A stretch of DNA of 64,000 bases from the NCBI RefSeq assembly GCF_003182095.1, contig NZ_QGTJ01000002.1:278435-342434 (forward strand), in the 5' to 3' direction. Position numbers and translations under genes: made by a program. The notes beneath the pieces are model-generated. The model was not told the origin of the DNA and ran no database searches. It was given only the letters and a program-made list of their open reading frames with translations. Shown piece by piece: positions 8,501 through 15,343 of this stretch (the first letter of the stretch is position 1; each line of letters begins with the position of its first letter). This stretch comes from Plasticicumulans acidivorans (GTDB lineage: Bacteria; Pseudomonadota; Gammaproteobacteria; Competibacterales; Competibacteraceae).

Positions 8501-9912
8501 TCGCTCAGCGCCAGACGGCCGCCGGCAGCCGTCGCCCAGGCCGGAGCCTGCGCCGCGCTGAACTGCAGCCGCGCCAGCCACTGCGCGCCGCCGCGCACCG
8601 GCCGATACCAGTGCGCGCCGCCATCAACACTCGCCAGCAGCGTGCCGCGCGGCCCGGCGGCCCAGATGCGCTGAGCGTCGGCCGTCATCCGCACCTGCTC
8701 GAAGGCCAGTCCGCGCGCCTGCGCCAGCGCCTGCCAGCTGGTGCCGCCATCACGGCTGACCGACAGACCGAGTGCGCCGGCCGCCACGCCGTACTGGCCG
8801 TCGGCGGCGAAGTCGACCGCCTGCATGCGCGCCGGCGCCGCGGCCGGCCGCCAGCTGACGCCGCCGTCGCCGGTCAGCAGCAGCGTGCCGTCAGCGCCGC
8901 TGGCCCAGCCCCGACCGTCAGCCGCGACGTGGATCGCGCCCAGGCTGGCACGGCTGCCGCTGGCCTGCGGCTGCCAGGACTGGCCGCCGTCACGGCTGGA
9001 GAGGATGCTGCCGGCCTCGCCGACCGCCCAGCCGCGCGCCGCATCGAGGAAGTACACCGCATACAGCGTCGGCGGCGGCAGCGCCCGCGTCGGCGCCGGT
9101 TCCTGCCAGCTGCGACCACCGTCAGTGGTCGACAGCTGCAGGCCGTTCTCGCCGACGATCCAGCCATGCACGGCGTCGACGAAATACACGCCGTACAGCG
9201 TCGCGCCGGCGGCGATGCGCTGCGCCTGCCAATGCTGGCCGCCGTCGGCCGTGCTCAGCAGCCGGCCGTCGGCGCCGACGGCCCAGCCGTCGCGGCCGTT
9301 GGCGAGGAAGTACAGGGCGTTCAGCGGCAGCGGCGGACCCGTGCGCGGCGGCTCGACGATCGGCGGTTGCTGCTGTTGCTGTTGTTGCGCCGCCGGCGCT
9401 TGCTGCTGCACGGGCGATGGCTGCACAGGCTTGAAAGCCGAGTTGTTGGTGTTGCTCGGCGCTTCGACCGGCGGGGCGATGCCCGCCAGTGCCTTGTCGA
9501 AGCTCGCCGCTGCGGCGGTCATCGCCCCGGCGGCGGACTCCGCCGCCATCGGCAATTCGGCCTCGGCCCATTGCCGCTGCCAGACGATGCCGCCGTCGGC
9601 GCTGTAGAGGATTTCGCCGGCGGCGCTCAGCAGCCAGACGCCCGTGCCGGCGAGCTGCACGTCGACGATGTCGGCGCCGAGCAGCGGCTGACGCATGAAG
9701 GCGTTGTACTCACGCGGGGCGCTCCAGCCGTCGACGCTGAGCAGTGAAGCCGGCGGCTGCCAGGCATCCAGCCGCGGTGGCTGACGCAGCGCGAGCACGG
9801 TCGACACCAGCAGCAGCAGCGCGCCGCCGAGCAGGCTCAGCCCGCGCGCGGAGCGCAGGGCGAAGGCCGCCGGCCGGCGACGGGACAGACTCGCGGTAGC
9901 GGACTTGGCCAT
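5521..9912 (-). CDS. Ycf48-like propeller fused to KAP-family membrane NTPase
   Basis: A 1463-residue protein; the ATG at 9912 is preceded by GGAGGG about 7 bases upstream. Visible parts in order: Arg-rich N-terminus; TM1 (about 28-43); about 14 Ycf48/BNR-type repeats (about 90-750, each with a GWAVG-like strand and an SxDGGxxW turn), interrupted after the first by a Pro/Gln-rich linker; TM2 (about 765-781) followed by RKPR; then a KAP P-loop domain with Walker A GNWGTGKS (840-847) and Walker B LILIDDLD (about 1073-1080). Two hydrophobic segments (about 914-930, 1000-1020) sit between the Walker motifs, as known for KAP NTPases. A second pair (about 1207-1230, 1286-1303) follows, then a TPRALKRYQNRVRY block. 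Positive charges suggest the propeller is periplasmic and the NTPase cytoplasmic. The function is unknown. The gene stands alone, converging on the lysozyme-inhibitor gene. Confidence 0.88.
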   Translation of the reverse strand: MAKSATASLSRRRPAAFALRSARGLSLLGGALLLLVSTVLALRQPPRLDAWQPPASLLSVDGWSAPREYNAFMRQPLLGADIVDVQLAGTGVWLLSAAGEILYSADGGIVWQRQWAEAELPMAAESAAGAMTAAAASFDKALAGIAPPVEAPSNTNNSAFKPVQPSPVQQQAPAAQQQQQQQPPIVEPPRTGPPLPLNALYFLANGRDGWAVGADGRLLSTADGGQHWQAQRIAAGATLYGVYFVDAVHGWIVGENGLQLSTTDGGRSWQEPAPTRALPPPTLYAVYFLDAARGWAVGEAGSILSSRDGGQSWQPQASGSRASLGAIHVAADGRGWASGADGTLLLTGDGGVSWRPAAAPARMQAVDFAADGQYGVAAGALGLSVSRDGGTSWQALAQARGLAFEQVRMTADAQRIWAAGPRGTLLASVDGGAHWYRPVRGGAQWLARLQFSAAQAPAWATAAGGRLALSDDGERWQPRQPLAVAGLSLLDLQFAADGRHGWAVGVADGSSDGYAGDTQGVVLASVDGGERWQLQNSGTPRRLRAVAFAADARHGWVVGDRGTILASSDGGTHWQAQSSGSGRDLWAVCAAADGVQALAVGDGGSVLASVDGRQWRAQASGSIQPLNALHCADDLRRAWAVGERGTLLVSRDGGQLWQTQPSGVDVALYGVSFAADGRRGWAVGAEGTLLATSDGGERWQRLPRLSAQNLLDVQASADGRSVRVVGNGPTLLASDDGGRSWRGGELNPEAAARDWPRYQRDPAPWMALAWAAGIGLLLLAVRKPRAEYAAQPSVADAPASDKPLEPGEPDALAFAPLARGLAFFMRNEHTRPPLTLAITGNWGTGKSSLMNLLRGELERHGVRAVWFNAWHHQKEEHLLAALIDGIRRQAIPPSWSLDGLRFRWRLLMIRSGRRWPWALLVLLLACWSGGYFLKDFPLRFERAWALTQTLTTQFTAALTSGEAGDKRSNISALPAAANAVADETEKTSEARPQATTGSAGGLARGLAALAAALAAGSGLLKAVRAFGVKPEVLLASLSDKTSVRDLGAQTSFRYRYQQEFAEVTRALEPRTMLILIDDLDRCQPDHVLEVLEAVNFLVSSGDCFIVLGIDKEKVQGALGIAFKELAQEMADQAASVRGEPLSDEERARAKRERYARDYLEKLINIEVPVPLLDPADPPRSRGMLAGGEHAPAGEQRLHGWQRRLHGLASVLLGGSLVVAAAGGGFYLAGITPEPPADLALLAVAVPPSPGAQAGVEPAAPLPALAGPQRATAVAAPGQAAERPLLSSGVGVALLIALALLAVRLRRPDIVVRDSQHFADALDIWLPYLLTVRRPTPRALKRYQNRVRYVAMRQRPLDGDAGPFDRLLRRLLGVAPAAHTDEAPLSEALLVALGARQLVEPEALLDEAGSRGGRLDDAHATPAQQAALDVAVARHRERFGADSWPPSAAQLRRFLALSEGIAIR

Positions 9913-10054
9913 CGTGCTGCCCTCCCCGCCGGCGGCGGTCATGCTCGTTCAGCACAGACTAAAGCCTGTTATGCCGCGGGCGTCGCGCTCATCCGCGGAA
10001 CTGTGTACGGCGCGCGGTCCATACGGGCACCACCCCGCGGCGGCGGCGGCGCAG

Positions 10055-10519
10055 TCACAGCATGCGTTCGAGCGTCGCGTGCAACTCCATGATGTGCCGG
10101 GTATTGGCACCGAGGTCGCCGGCGCGGCCGTGGCGCGTGCTGGAGCGCACATGCAGCTCGGTGCCGCGATCACCGAGCTTGAGCTCGATTTCGACATCAC
10201 TGCGCAGGTGCAGCAGTGGCGTCCGTGCCACCGCGTGCAGGCGCTTGCCGGCAGGATCGCTCTCAAGCAGCTCCCAGTTGAGCAGGTCGACGACGTGGGC
10301 GACGCGCTCGAACAGCCGCGCCGGCGGCAGGCGGTAGATACGCAGTTCGAGTTCGCGGCAGGGATGGCCGTGGCGTGTCTCGGCGACGTGCTTGCTCAGG
10401 TAGATCCACAACCGGCGGGCGCTGCCGGGCTTGTCGTTGAGCGGCACGCAGTTGAGGATCAGTGCGCCGACGATCAGGCTGCCGCCGGCGGCGAACAGCG
10501 TCATCAGAAGCTGGTTCAT
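10055..10519 (-). CDS. membrane-anchored DUF1499-like protein
   Basis: A 154-residue protein starting with a single membrane segment or uncleaved signal (MNQLLMTLFAAGGSLIVGALILNCVPL). The soluble part ends with LRSDVEIELKLGDRGTELHVRSSTRHGRAGDLGANTRHIMEL, which resembles the C-terminal block of DUF1499 proteins (surface-exposed RS-S--G--DLG-N motif). The N-terminal half of that family is not clearly conserved, so the assignment is moderate. No biochemical function is known. It lies between rsmE and the large KAP gene on the same strand, 70 bases after rsmE. Confidence 0.6.
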   Translation of the reverse strand: MNQLLMTLFAAGGSLIVGALILNCVPLNDKPGSARRLWIYLSKHVAETRHGHPCRELELRIYRLPPARLFERVAHVVDLLNWELLESDPAGKRLHAVARTPLLHLRSDVEIELKLGDRGTELHVRSSTRHGRAGDLGANTRHIMELHATLERML

Positions 10520-10589
10520 TCGGGCCTTCCCATGCTTGCTTGAGCTTCGGGTTCGGGCGGCAGACCGGCCAGGCCGCCCGTCGGTTCCG

Positions 10590-11318
10590 TCAACCCAGGT
10601 CGCCCCACAGTGCGGTGATCGCCGCCAGCGCGGCGACGCCGGCGGTCTCGGTGCGCAGTACGCGCGGGCCGAGGTGCACACCGTGCCAGCCGGCGGCGAG
10701 CGCCGCCTGCACCTCGGCCTCGCTGAGCCCGCCTTCCGGGCCGACCAGCAGACTCAGCCGGCCGCTCGGCGGCGCCAGCGTGCGCAGTCCGCGACCGGCC
10801 GTCGGGTCGAGCACCAGGCCGCAGGTCGGCGGCGCGGCGAGCAGCGCGGCGAGCGGCAGCGGTTCGGCGACCTCGGGAATGCGGTTGCGGCCGCACTGCT
10901 CGCAGGCGGCGATGACCACGCCGCGCCAGTGCGCCAGGCGCTTTTCCCAGCGGCCGGCGTCGAGCTGCACCACCGAGCGCGCGGTGAGCACCGGCTGGAT
11001 CGCCGCCACGCCGAGCTCGACGGCTTTCTGCAGCGCGAAGTCCATGCGCTCGCCCTTGGCCACACCCTGCGCCAGCACCACCTGCAGCGGCGACTCGCAT
11101 TCGCGCGCGCGATGTGCCAGCAGCGTGACGCTGGCGCCGCGCTTGCCGACCTCGCCGAGCACGGCCTCCCACTCGCCGCCACGGCCGTCGAACAGCACCA
11201 GCGGCGCGCCGGGCACCAGGCGCAGCACGCGCACGGCATGGTTGAAGGCATTGTCGTCGAGCGCGACGCTCTGCCCGGCGCCGAGTGCGACGGGCGAATG
11301 GAAACGCGGAATGCGCAT
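10590..11318 (-). CDS. rsmE: 16S rRNA m3U1498 methyltransferase RsmE
   Basis: A 242-residue SPOUT-class enzyme that methylates N3 of U1498 in 16S rRNA with SAM. The ATG at 11318 gives the usual N-terminus (MRIPRFHSP) with the PUA-like region (HAVRVLRLVPGAPLVLFDGRGGEW). Family blocks are QKAVELGVAAIQPVLTARS, EQCGRNRIPEV, and the SAM-binding knot LLVGPEGGLSEAEV and LGPRVLRTETA. The length matches the family (about 243). It is transcribed away from xthA, with about 100 bases between the starts. Confidence 0.96.
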   Translation of the reverse strand: MRIPRFHSPVALGAGQSVALDDNAFNHAVRVLRLVPGAPLVLFDGRGGEWEAVLGEVGKRGASVTLLAHRARECESPLQVVLAQGVAKGERMDFALQKAVELGVAAIQPVLTARSVVQLDAGRWEKRLAHWRGVVIAACEQCGRNRIPEVAEPLPLAALLAAPPTCGLVLDPTAGRGLRTLAPPSGRLSLLVGPEGGLSEAEVQAALAAGWHGVHLGPRVLRTETAGVAALAAITALWGDLG

Positions 11319-11417
11319 GGGCGGTCCCGTGGGCTGAGGGGCTGACGGATCGGGCCGGCATTGTAACGGCTGGCTTGCCGTATGCTGGCGCTCCCCGCCG
11401 CCGAACCGGACCGTGTC

Positions 11418-12188
11418 ATGCCGAAGATCGCCACCTGGAACGTCAACTCGCTGAAAGTGCGGCTGCCGCAGGTGCTCGACTGGCTCGCCCGCGAGCAGCC
11501 GGACGTGCTGGCGCTGCAGGAGACCAAGCTGCAGGACGCCGACTTCCCCGCCGCCGACATCGAAGCCGCCGGCTACCACGTCGCCTACGCCGGGCAGAAG
11601 ACCTACAACGGCGTCGCCGTGCTCAGCCGCGAGCCGGGCAGTGCGCGGGTCACCGACCTGCCCGGCCTCGACGATCCGCAGCGCCGGGTGCTCGGCCTGA
11701 GCGTCGGCGCGCTGCGCGTGCTCGATCTCTACGTGCCCAACGGCCAGGAGGTCGGCAGCGAGAAATACGCCTACAAGCTCGGCTGGCTCGCCACGCTGGC
11801 CGACTATGTCGCCGCGCAGCTCGCCGAGCACCCGCAGCTGGTGGTGCTCGGGGATTTCAACATCGCGCCGGACGACCGCGACGTGCACGACCCCGAGGCC
11901 TGGCGCGACAAGATCCTCTGCTCGGAGGCCGAGCGCGCGGCGCTGCGCCGCCTGCTCGATCTCGGCCTGAGCGATACCTTTCGCCTGTTCGAGCAGGAGC
12001 CGAAGAGCTTTTCCTGGTGGGACTACCGCGGCATGGGCTTTCGCCGCAACCTCGGCCTGCGCATCGACCTGATCCTCGCCTCGGCGCCGCTGGCCGCGCG
12101 CTGCCGCACCTGCCGCGTCGACAAGGCGCCGCGCAAGCTCGAACGCCCCTCCGACCACGCGCCGGTGGTCGCCGAATTCGCCGACTGA
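11418..12188 (+). CDS. xthA: exodeoxyribonuclease III
   Basis: A 256-residue AP endonuclease and 3'-5' exonuclease of the EEP family, used in base-excision repair. I chose the ATG at 11418 because it gives the standard start MPKIATWNVNSLKVRL; an upstream in-frame ATG would add 12 unconserved residues. Catalytic motifs seen are WNVNS, LQETKLQD (metal-binding Glu), GDFNIAPDDRDVHDP and the C-terminal SDHAPVV His/Asp pair. The ribosome-binding site is weak. It converges on the PcaC-like gene, which ends 10 bases away. Confidence 0.95.
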   Translation: MPKIATWNVNSLKVRLPQVLDWLAREQPDVLALQETKLQDADFPAADIEAAGYHVAYAGQKTYNGVAVLSREPGSARVTDLPGLDDPQRRVLGLSVGALRVLDLYVPNGQEVGSEKYAYKLGWLATLADYVAAQLAEHPQLVVLGDFNIAPDDRDVHDPEAWRDKILCSEAERAALRRLLDLGLSDTFRLFEQEPKSFSWWDYRGMGFRRNLGLRIDLILASAPLAARCRTCRVDKAPRKLERPSDHAPVVAEFAD

Positions 12189-12198
12189 GCGCGGCGCG

Positions 12199-12591
12199 TC
12201 AGCCGGCGCTGGCCTCGGCGGCCATCTGATCGAGCACTTCCCGGGCGTTGCGGAAGGCTTCGACGCCGGCCGGCATGCCGCAGTAGACGGCGGCCTGCAG
12301 CAGCACTTCCATGATCTCCTCGCGGCTGCAGCCGTTGTTGACCGCGCCGCGCACGTGGCCCTTGAACTCGGTGCCGCGGTTGAGCGCGGTCAGCATCGCC
12401 AGGTTGATCAGGCTGCGGGTCTTGCGGTCGAGTCCGGGGCGGGTCCAGATCTCGCCCCAGGCCATGCCGGTGACCAGCTGCTGGAACGGCATCGTGAATT
12501 CGTCGGCATTGGCAAAGGCGCGCTCGACGAAGGCATCGCCCATCACTTCACGACGCACCTTGAGGCCGGCTTCGAACTGTTCCTGATTCAT
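12199..12591 (-). CDS. carboxymuconolactone decarboxylase family protein (PcaC-like)
   Basis: A 130-residue alpha-helical protein. It follows the PcaC pattern closely over its length: EAGLKVRREVMGDAFVERA, AWGEIWTRPGLDRKTRSLINLAML and VNNGCSREEIMEVLLQAAVYCGMPAG. PcaC decarboxylates 4-carboxymuconolactone in protocatechuate degradation. No other pca gene lies in the window, so the true substrate is uncertain. The AhpD-type CxxC is absent, which argues against a peroxidase role. The start at 12591 gives the usual MNQEQFEAG N-terminus. Confidence 0.8.
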   Translation of the reverse strand: MNQEQFEAGLKVRREVMGDAFVERAFANADEFTMPFQQLVTGMAWGEIWTRPGLDRKTRSLINLAMLTALNRGTEFKGHVRGAVNNGCSREEIMEVLLQAAVYCGMPAGVEAFRNAREVLDQMAAEASAG

Positions 12592-12677
12592 GCGGATGAC
12601 TCCCGATGAGGATGGAAACCGCCGATTGTCGGCAGCCGCGGGGCCCGGCCGCAAGCTGCGGCGGCCGCCGCGGCCGT

Positions 12678-12884
12678 TCATTCGTCGACGATGAAGCCGG
12701 CCTCGCGCAGCGCCTGGACGATGTCCTCGGCCGACAGCAGGCGACCGTGTTCGATGTTGATCTCACCGTGTTCGGCATCGACGACGACGTGATCGATGCC
12801 CGGCAGGTCCTGCACGGCGTTGAGCAGCAGGCGACGGTGCTCGGCATCGTCGAGCCCCTGAGTGACAAGTGTCGTGGACGGCAT
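12678..12884 (-). CDS. HMA-fold (ferredoxin-like) small protein lacking the CxxC metal site
   Basis: A 68-residue protein with a GGGAG ribosome-binding site before its ATG. The pattern TTLVTQGLDD-EHRRLLLNAVQDLPGIDHVVVDAEHGEINIEHG---SAEDIVQALREAGFIV matches the beta-alpha-beta-beta-alpha-beta layout of copper chaperones and HMA domains. The usual GMTCxxC loop reads GLDDAEH, so both metal-binding cysteines are missing. A classical copper-chaperone role is therefore unlikely. It lies 87 bases upstream of the PcaC-like gene on the same strand and is divergent from rep. Confidence 0.7.
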   Translation of the reverse strand: MPSTTLVTQGLDDAEHRRLLLNAVQDLPGIDHVVVDAEHGEINIEHGRLLSAEDIVQALREAGFIVDE

Positions 12885-12990
12885 GGCGTTTCTCCCGGTG
12901 ACGGTTAACGGCTGTTTAGCAGCTGACGGCGGCACTGCCGCGGTGGGCGGGTACAATCGCCGCCCTCGCCGCTTCACCGGATCAGCCGCC

Positions 12991-15000
12991 GTGCACACGC
13001 TCAATCCGCCGCAACGCGCTGCCGCGCAGCACATCGATGGCCCGCTGCTGGTACTCGCCGGCGCCGGCTCGGGCAAGACGCGGGTGATCACGCAGAAAAT
13101 CGCCTACCTGATCCGCGACTGCGGCATCGCCGCCCGCCACATCGCCGCGGTGACCTTCACCAACAAGGCCGCCCGCGAGATGCAGGAGCGCGTCGGCAAG
13201 CTGGTGCAGGGGCCGGAGGCCAAGGGGCTGCGGGTGTCGACCTTCCACACCCTCGGTCTCGACATCATCCGCCACGAGCTCAAGCGCCTCGGCTACAAGC
13301 CGGGCTTTTCGATTTACGACGCCCGCGACACGCTGCAGCTGCTGCAGGAGCTCGACGAGAACCTCGACAAGGACAGCGCGCAGAAGGCGCAGTGGACCAT
13401 CTCGCATTGGAAGAACGCGCTGGTCAGTGCCGAAGACGCCATCGCCGAGGCGCAGGACGAGGCCACCTTCGACGCCGCCAAGCTCTACGCCCAGTACGTC
13501 GCCCAGCTGCGCGCCTACAACGCCGTCGACTTCGACGACCTGATCCTGCAACCGCTGCGCCTGCTGCAGAGCGAGCCGCAGGTGCTGGCGGCCTGGCAGA
13601 ACCGCATCCGCTACCTGCTGGTCGACGAGTACCAGGACACCAACATCTGCCAGTACCAGCTGGTCAAGGCGCTGATCGGTGCGCGCGCCAACCTCACCGC
13701 GGTCGGCGACGACGATCAGTCGATCTACGCCTGGCGCGGCGCGCAGCCGCAGAACCTGCGCCTGCTCAGCGAGGACTTCCCGCAGCTCAAGATCATCAAG
13801 CTGGAGCAGAACTACCGCTCCAGCCGGCGCATCCTGCATGCCGCCAACACGCTGATCAGCCACAACCCGCACGTCTTCGAGAAGAAGCTGTGGAGCGAGC
13901 ACGCCATCGGCGAGCCGATCCGCGTCATCGTCTGCAAGGACGGCGACGATGAGGTCGCCCGCGTCGTCAACGAGCTGCTGCACCACCACTTCAAGCACCG
14001 CACGCACTGGCGCGACTACGCCATCCTCTACCGCGGCAACCACCAGTCGCGGCCGTTCGAGACGCTGCTGCGCACGCACAACGTGCCCTACCGGCTGTCC
14101 GGCGGGCAGAGCTTCTTCGCCCAGGCCGAGGTCAAGGACCTGCTCGCCTACCTGCGCCTGCTGGTCAACCCGGACGACGACGCCGCCTTCGTGCGCATCG
14201 CCAACGTGCCGCGGCGCGAGATCGGCCCGGCGACGCTGGAAAAACTCGCCGCCTACGCCCAGGGCCGCGGCGTCGGCCTGCTGCCGGCCTGCCTCGAACT
14301 CGGCCTCGGCGCCCATCTGCCCGAGCGCGCCGTCGACAAGCTAGCCGCTTTCGCGCGCTGGATCATCGACGTCGGCGAGCGCGCGCAGCGCGGCGATCCG
14401 GCCGTCGCCTGCCGCGAGATGGTCGAGGAGCTGCGCTACGCCGACTGGCTCAGGGAACAGGCCAGCGATCCCAAGCAGGGCGAGCGGCGCATGGCCAGCG
14501 TGCACGAGCTGCTCGACTGGATCGCGCGCATGGGCGAAAGCAGCGACGGCGCCGCGCCGCCGTCACTGGCCGAGCGCGTCGCCAAGATGTCGCTGATCGA
14601 CCTGCTCGAACGCCAGGAAAGCGACGAGCCGCACGACGAGGTCACGCTGATGACGCTGCACGCGGCCAAGGGTCTGGAGTTCCCGCACGTGTTCATCATC
14701 GGCCTGGAAGAAGAAATCCTGCCGCACAAGAACAGCATCGACGCCGACACCATCGAGGAGGAGCGCCGGCTGGCCTACGTCGGCATCACCCGCGCGCAGA
14801 AGTCACTGACGCTGACGCTGGCCAAGCGGCGCAAGAAGTACGGCGAATGGGAAAGCTGCGAACCGAGCCGCTTCCTCAGCGAGCTGCCGCAGGACGATCT
14901 CGAATGGGAAGGCGTCGGCATCGAGCTGGCGCCCGAGGTCAAGCAGGAACGCGGCCGCGCCCATCTGGCCAGTCTCAAGGGCATGCTCGGCCGGCGCTGA
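12991..15000 (+). CDS. rep: ATP-dependent DNA helicase Rep
   Basis: A 669-residue superfamily 1 3'-5' helicase that supports replication forks past protein blocks. The GTG at 12991 gives the N-terminus VHTLNPPQRAAAQHIDGPLL, as in Rep. Motifs seen are I AGAGSGKTRVIT, Ia TFTNKAAREM, II DEYQDTN, III GDDDQSIYAWRGA, IV EQNYRSS, V TLHAAKGLEFPHVF and VI EEERRLAYVGITRA. The tail (EPSRFLSELPQDDLEW, HLASLKGML) matches Rep rather than UvrD, and the length is close to E. coli Rep (673). Confidence 0.96.
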   Translation: MHTLNPPQRAAAQHIDGPLLVLAGAGSGKTRVITQKIAYLIRDCGIAARHIAAVTFTNKAAREMQERVGKLVQGPEAKGLRVSTFHTLGLDIIRHELKRLGYKPGFSIYDARDTLQLLQELDENLDKDSAQKAQWTISHWKNALVSAEDAIAEAQDEATFDAAKLYAQYVAQLRAYNAVDFDDLILQPLRLLQSEPQVLAAWQNRIRYLLVDEYQDTNICQYQLVKALIGARANLTAVGDDDQSIYAWRGAQPQNLRLLSEDFPQLKIIKLEQNYRSSRRILHAANTLISHNPHVFEKKLWSEHAIGEPIRVIVCKDGDDEVARVVNELLHHHFKHRTHWRDYAILYRGNHQSRPFETLLRTHNVPYRLSGGQSFFAQAEVKDLLAYLRLLVNPDDDAAFVRIANVPRREIGPATLEKLAAYAQGRGVGLLPACLELGLGAHLPERAVDKLAAFARWIIDVGERAQRGDPAVACREMVEELRYADWLREQASDPKQGERRMASVHELLDWIARMGESSDGAAPPSLAERVAKMSLIDLLERQESDEPHDEVTLMTLHAAKGLEFPHVFIIGLEEEILPHKNSIDADTIEEERRLAYVGITRAQKSLTLTLAKRRKKYGEWESCEPSRFLSELPQDDLEWEGVGIELAPEVKQERGRAHLASLKGMLGRR

Positions 15001-15343
15001 GGACGGCCGGCAGGGCAGCCGCACGCCTCGGTCATCGCGGGCGCTGGCGGCCGCCGGCCGGACCGTAACGGTCGACGGCACGGACGATCCAGCCAACCGG
15101 CGAACTCTCCGGCAGCCTCCAGATCGCCCGCATCGGCTACTGGTCACCCGGTACGTTGTGCGCATGCAGAAGCAGCGCAGGCGGTTTCAGCTCGCTCAGG
15201 ACGGCTGTGCCCCAGCGCGCAGCGGCCCGCTTGCCATGCAGGGCGGGCAGTTGCCGCGCCGCTCGCGGCAGGCCCGGACACGTCGTTACTGCAATGAAAA
15301 AGGCCGCCCGCAGGCGGCCTTGAAAGCGGGTGCAGCGCGCGGC
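15001..15343. other. intergenic region rep / cytochrome c
   Basis: About 343 bases lie between two convergent genes. It holds the cytochrome terminator at 15297-15321. The rest shows no gene, repeat or RNA structure that I can support. Confidence 0.5.
15297..15321 (-). terminator. intrinsic terminator of the cytochrome c gene
   Basis: On the minus strand AAGGCCGCC pairs with GGCGGCCTT around TGCG, and a run of five T residues follows. It lies 23 bases after the cytochrome stop codon. Confidence 0.85.

Noticed and set aside
5611..9747. A 1378-codon open frame opposite the KAP fusion gene
   Set aside because: It is the antisense of a clear repeat protein; its product is Arg/Gln/Ala-rich with no domain. 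Long antisense frames are expected at this GC content.
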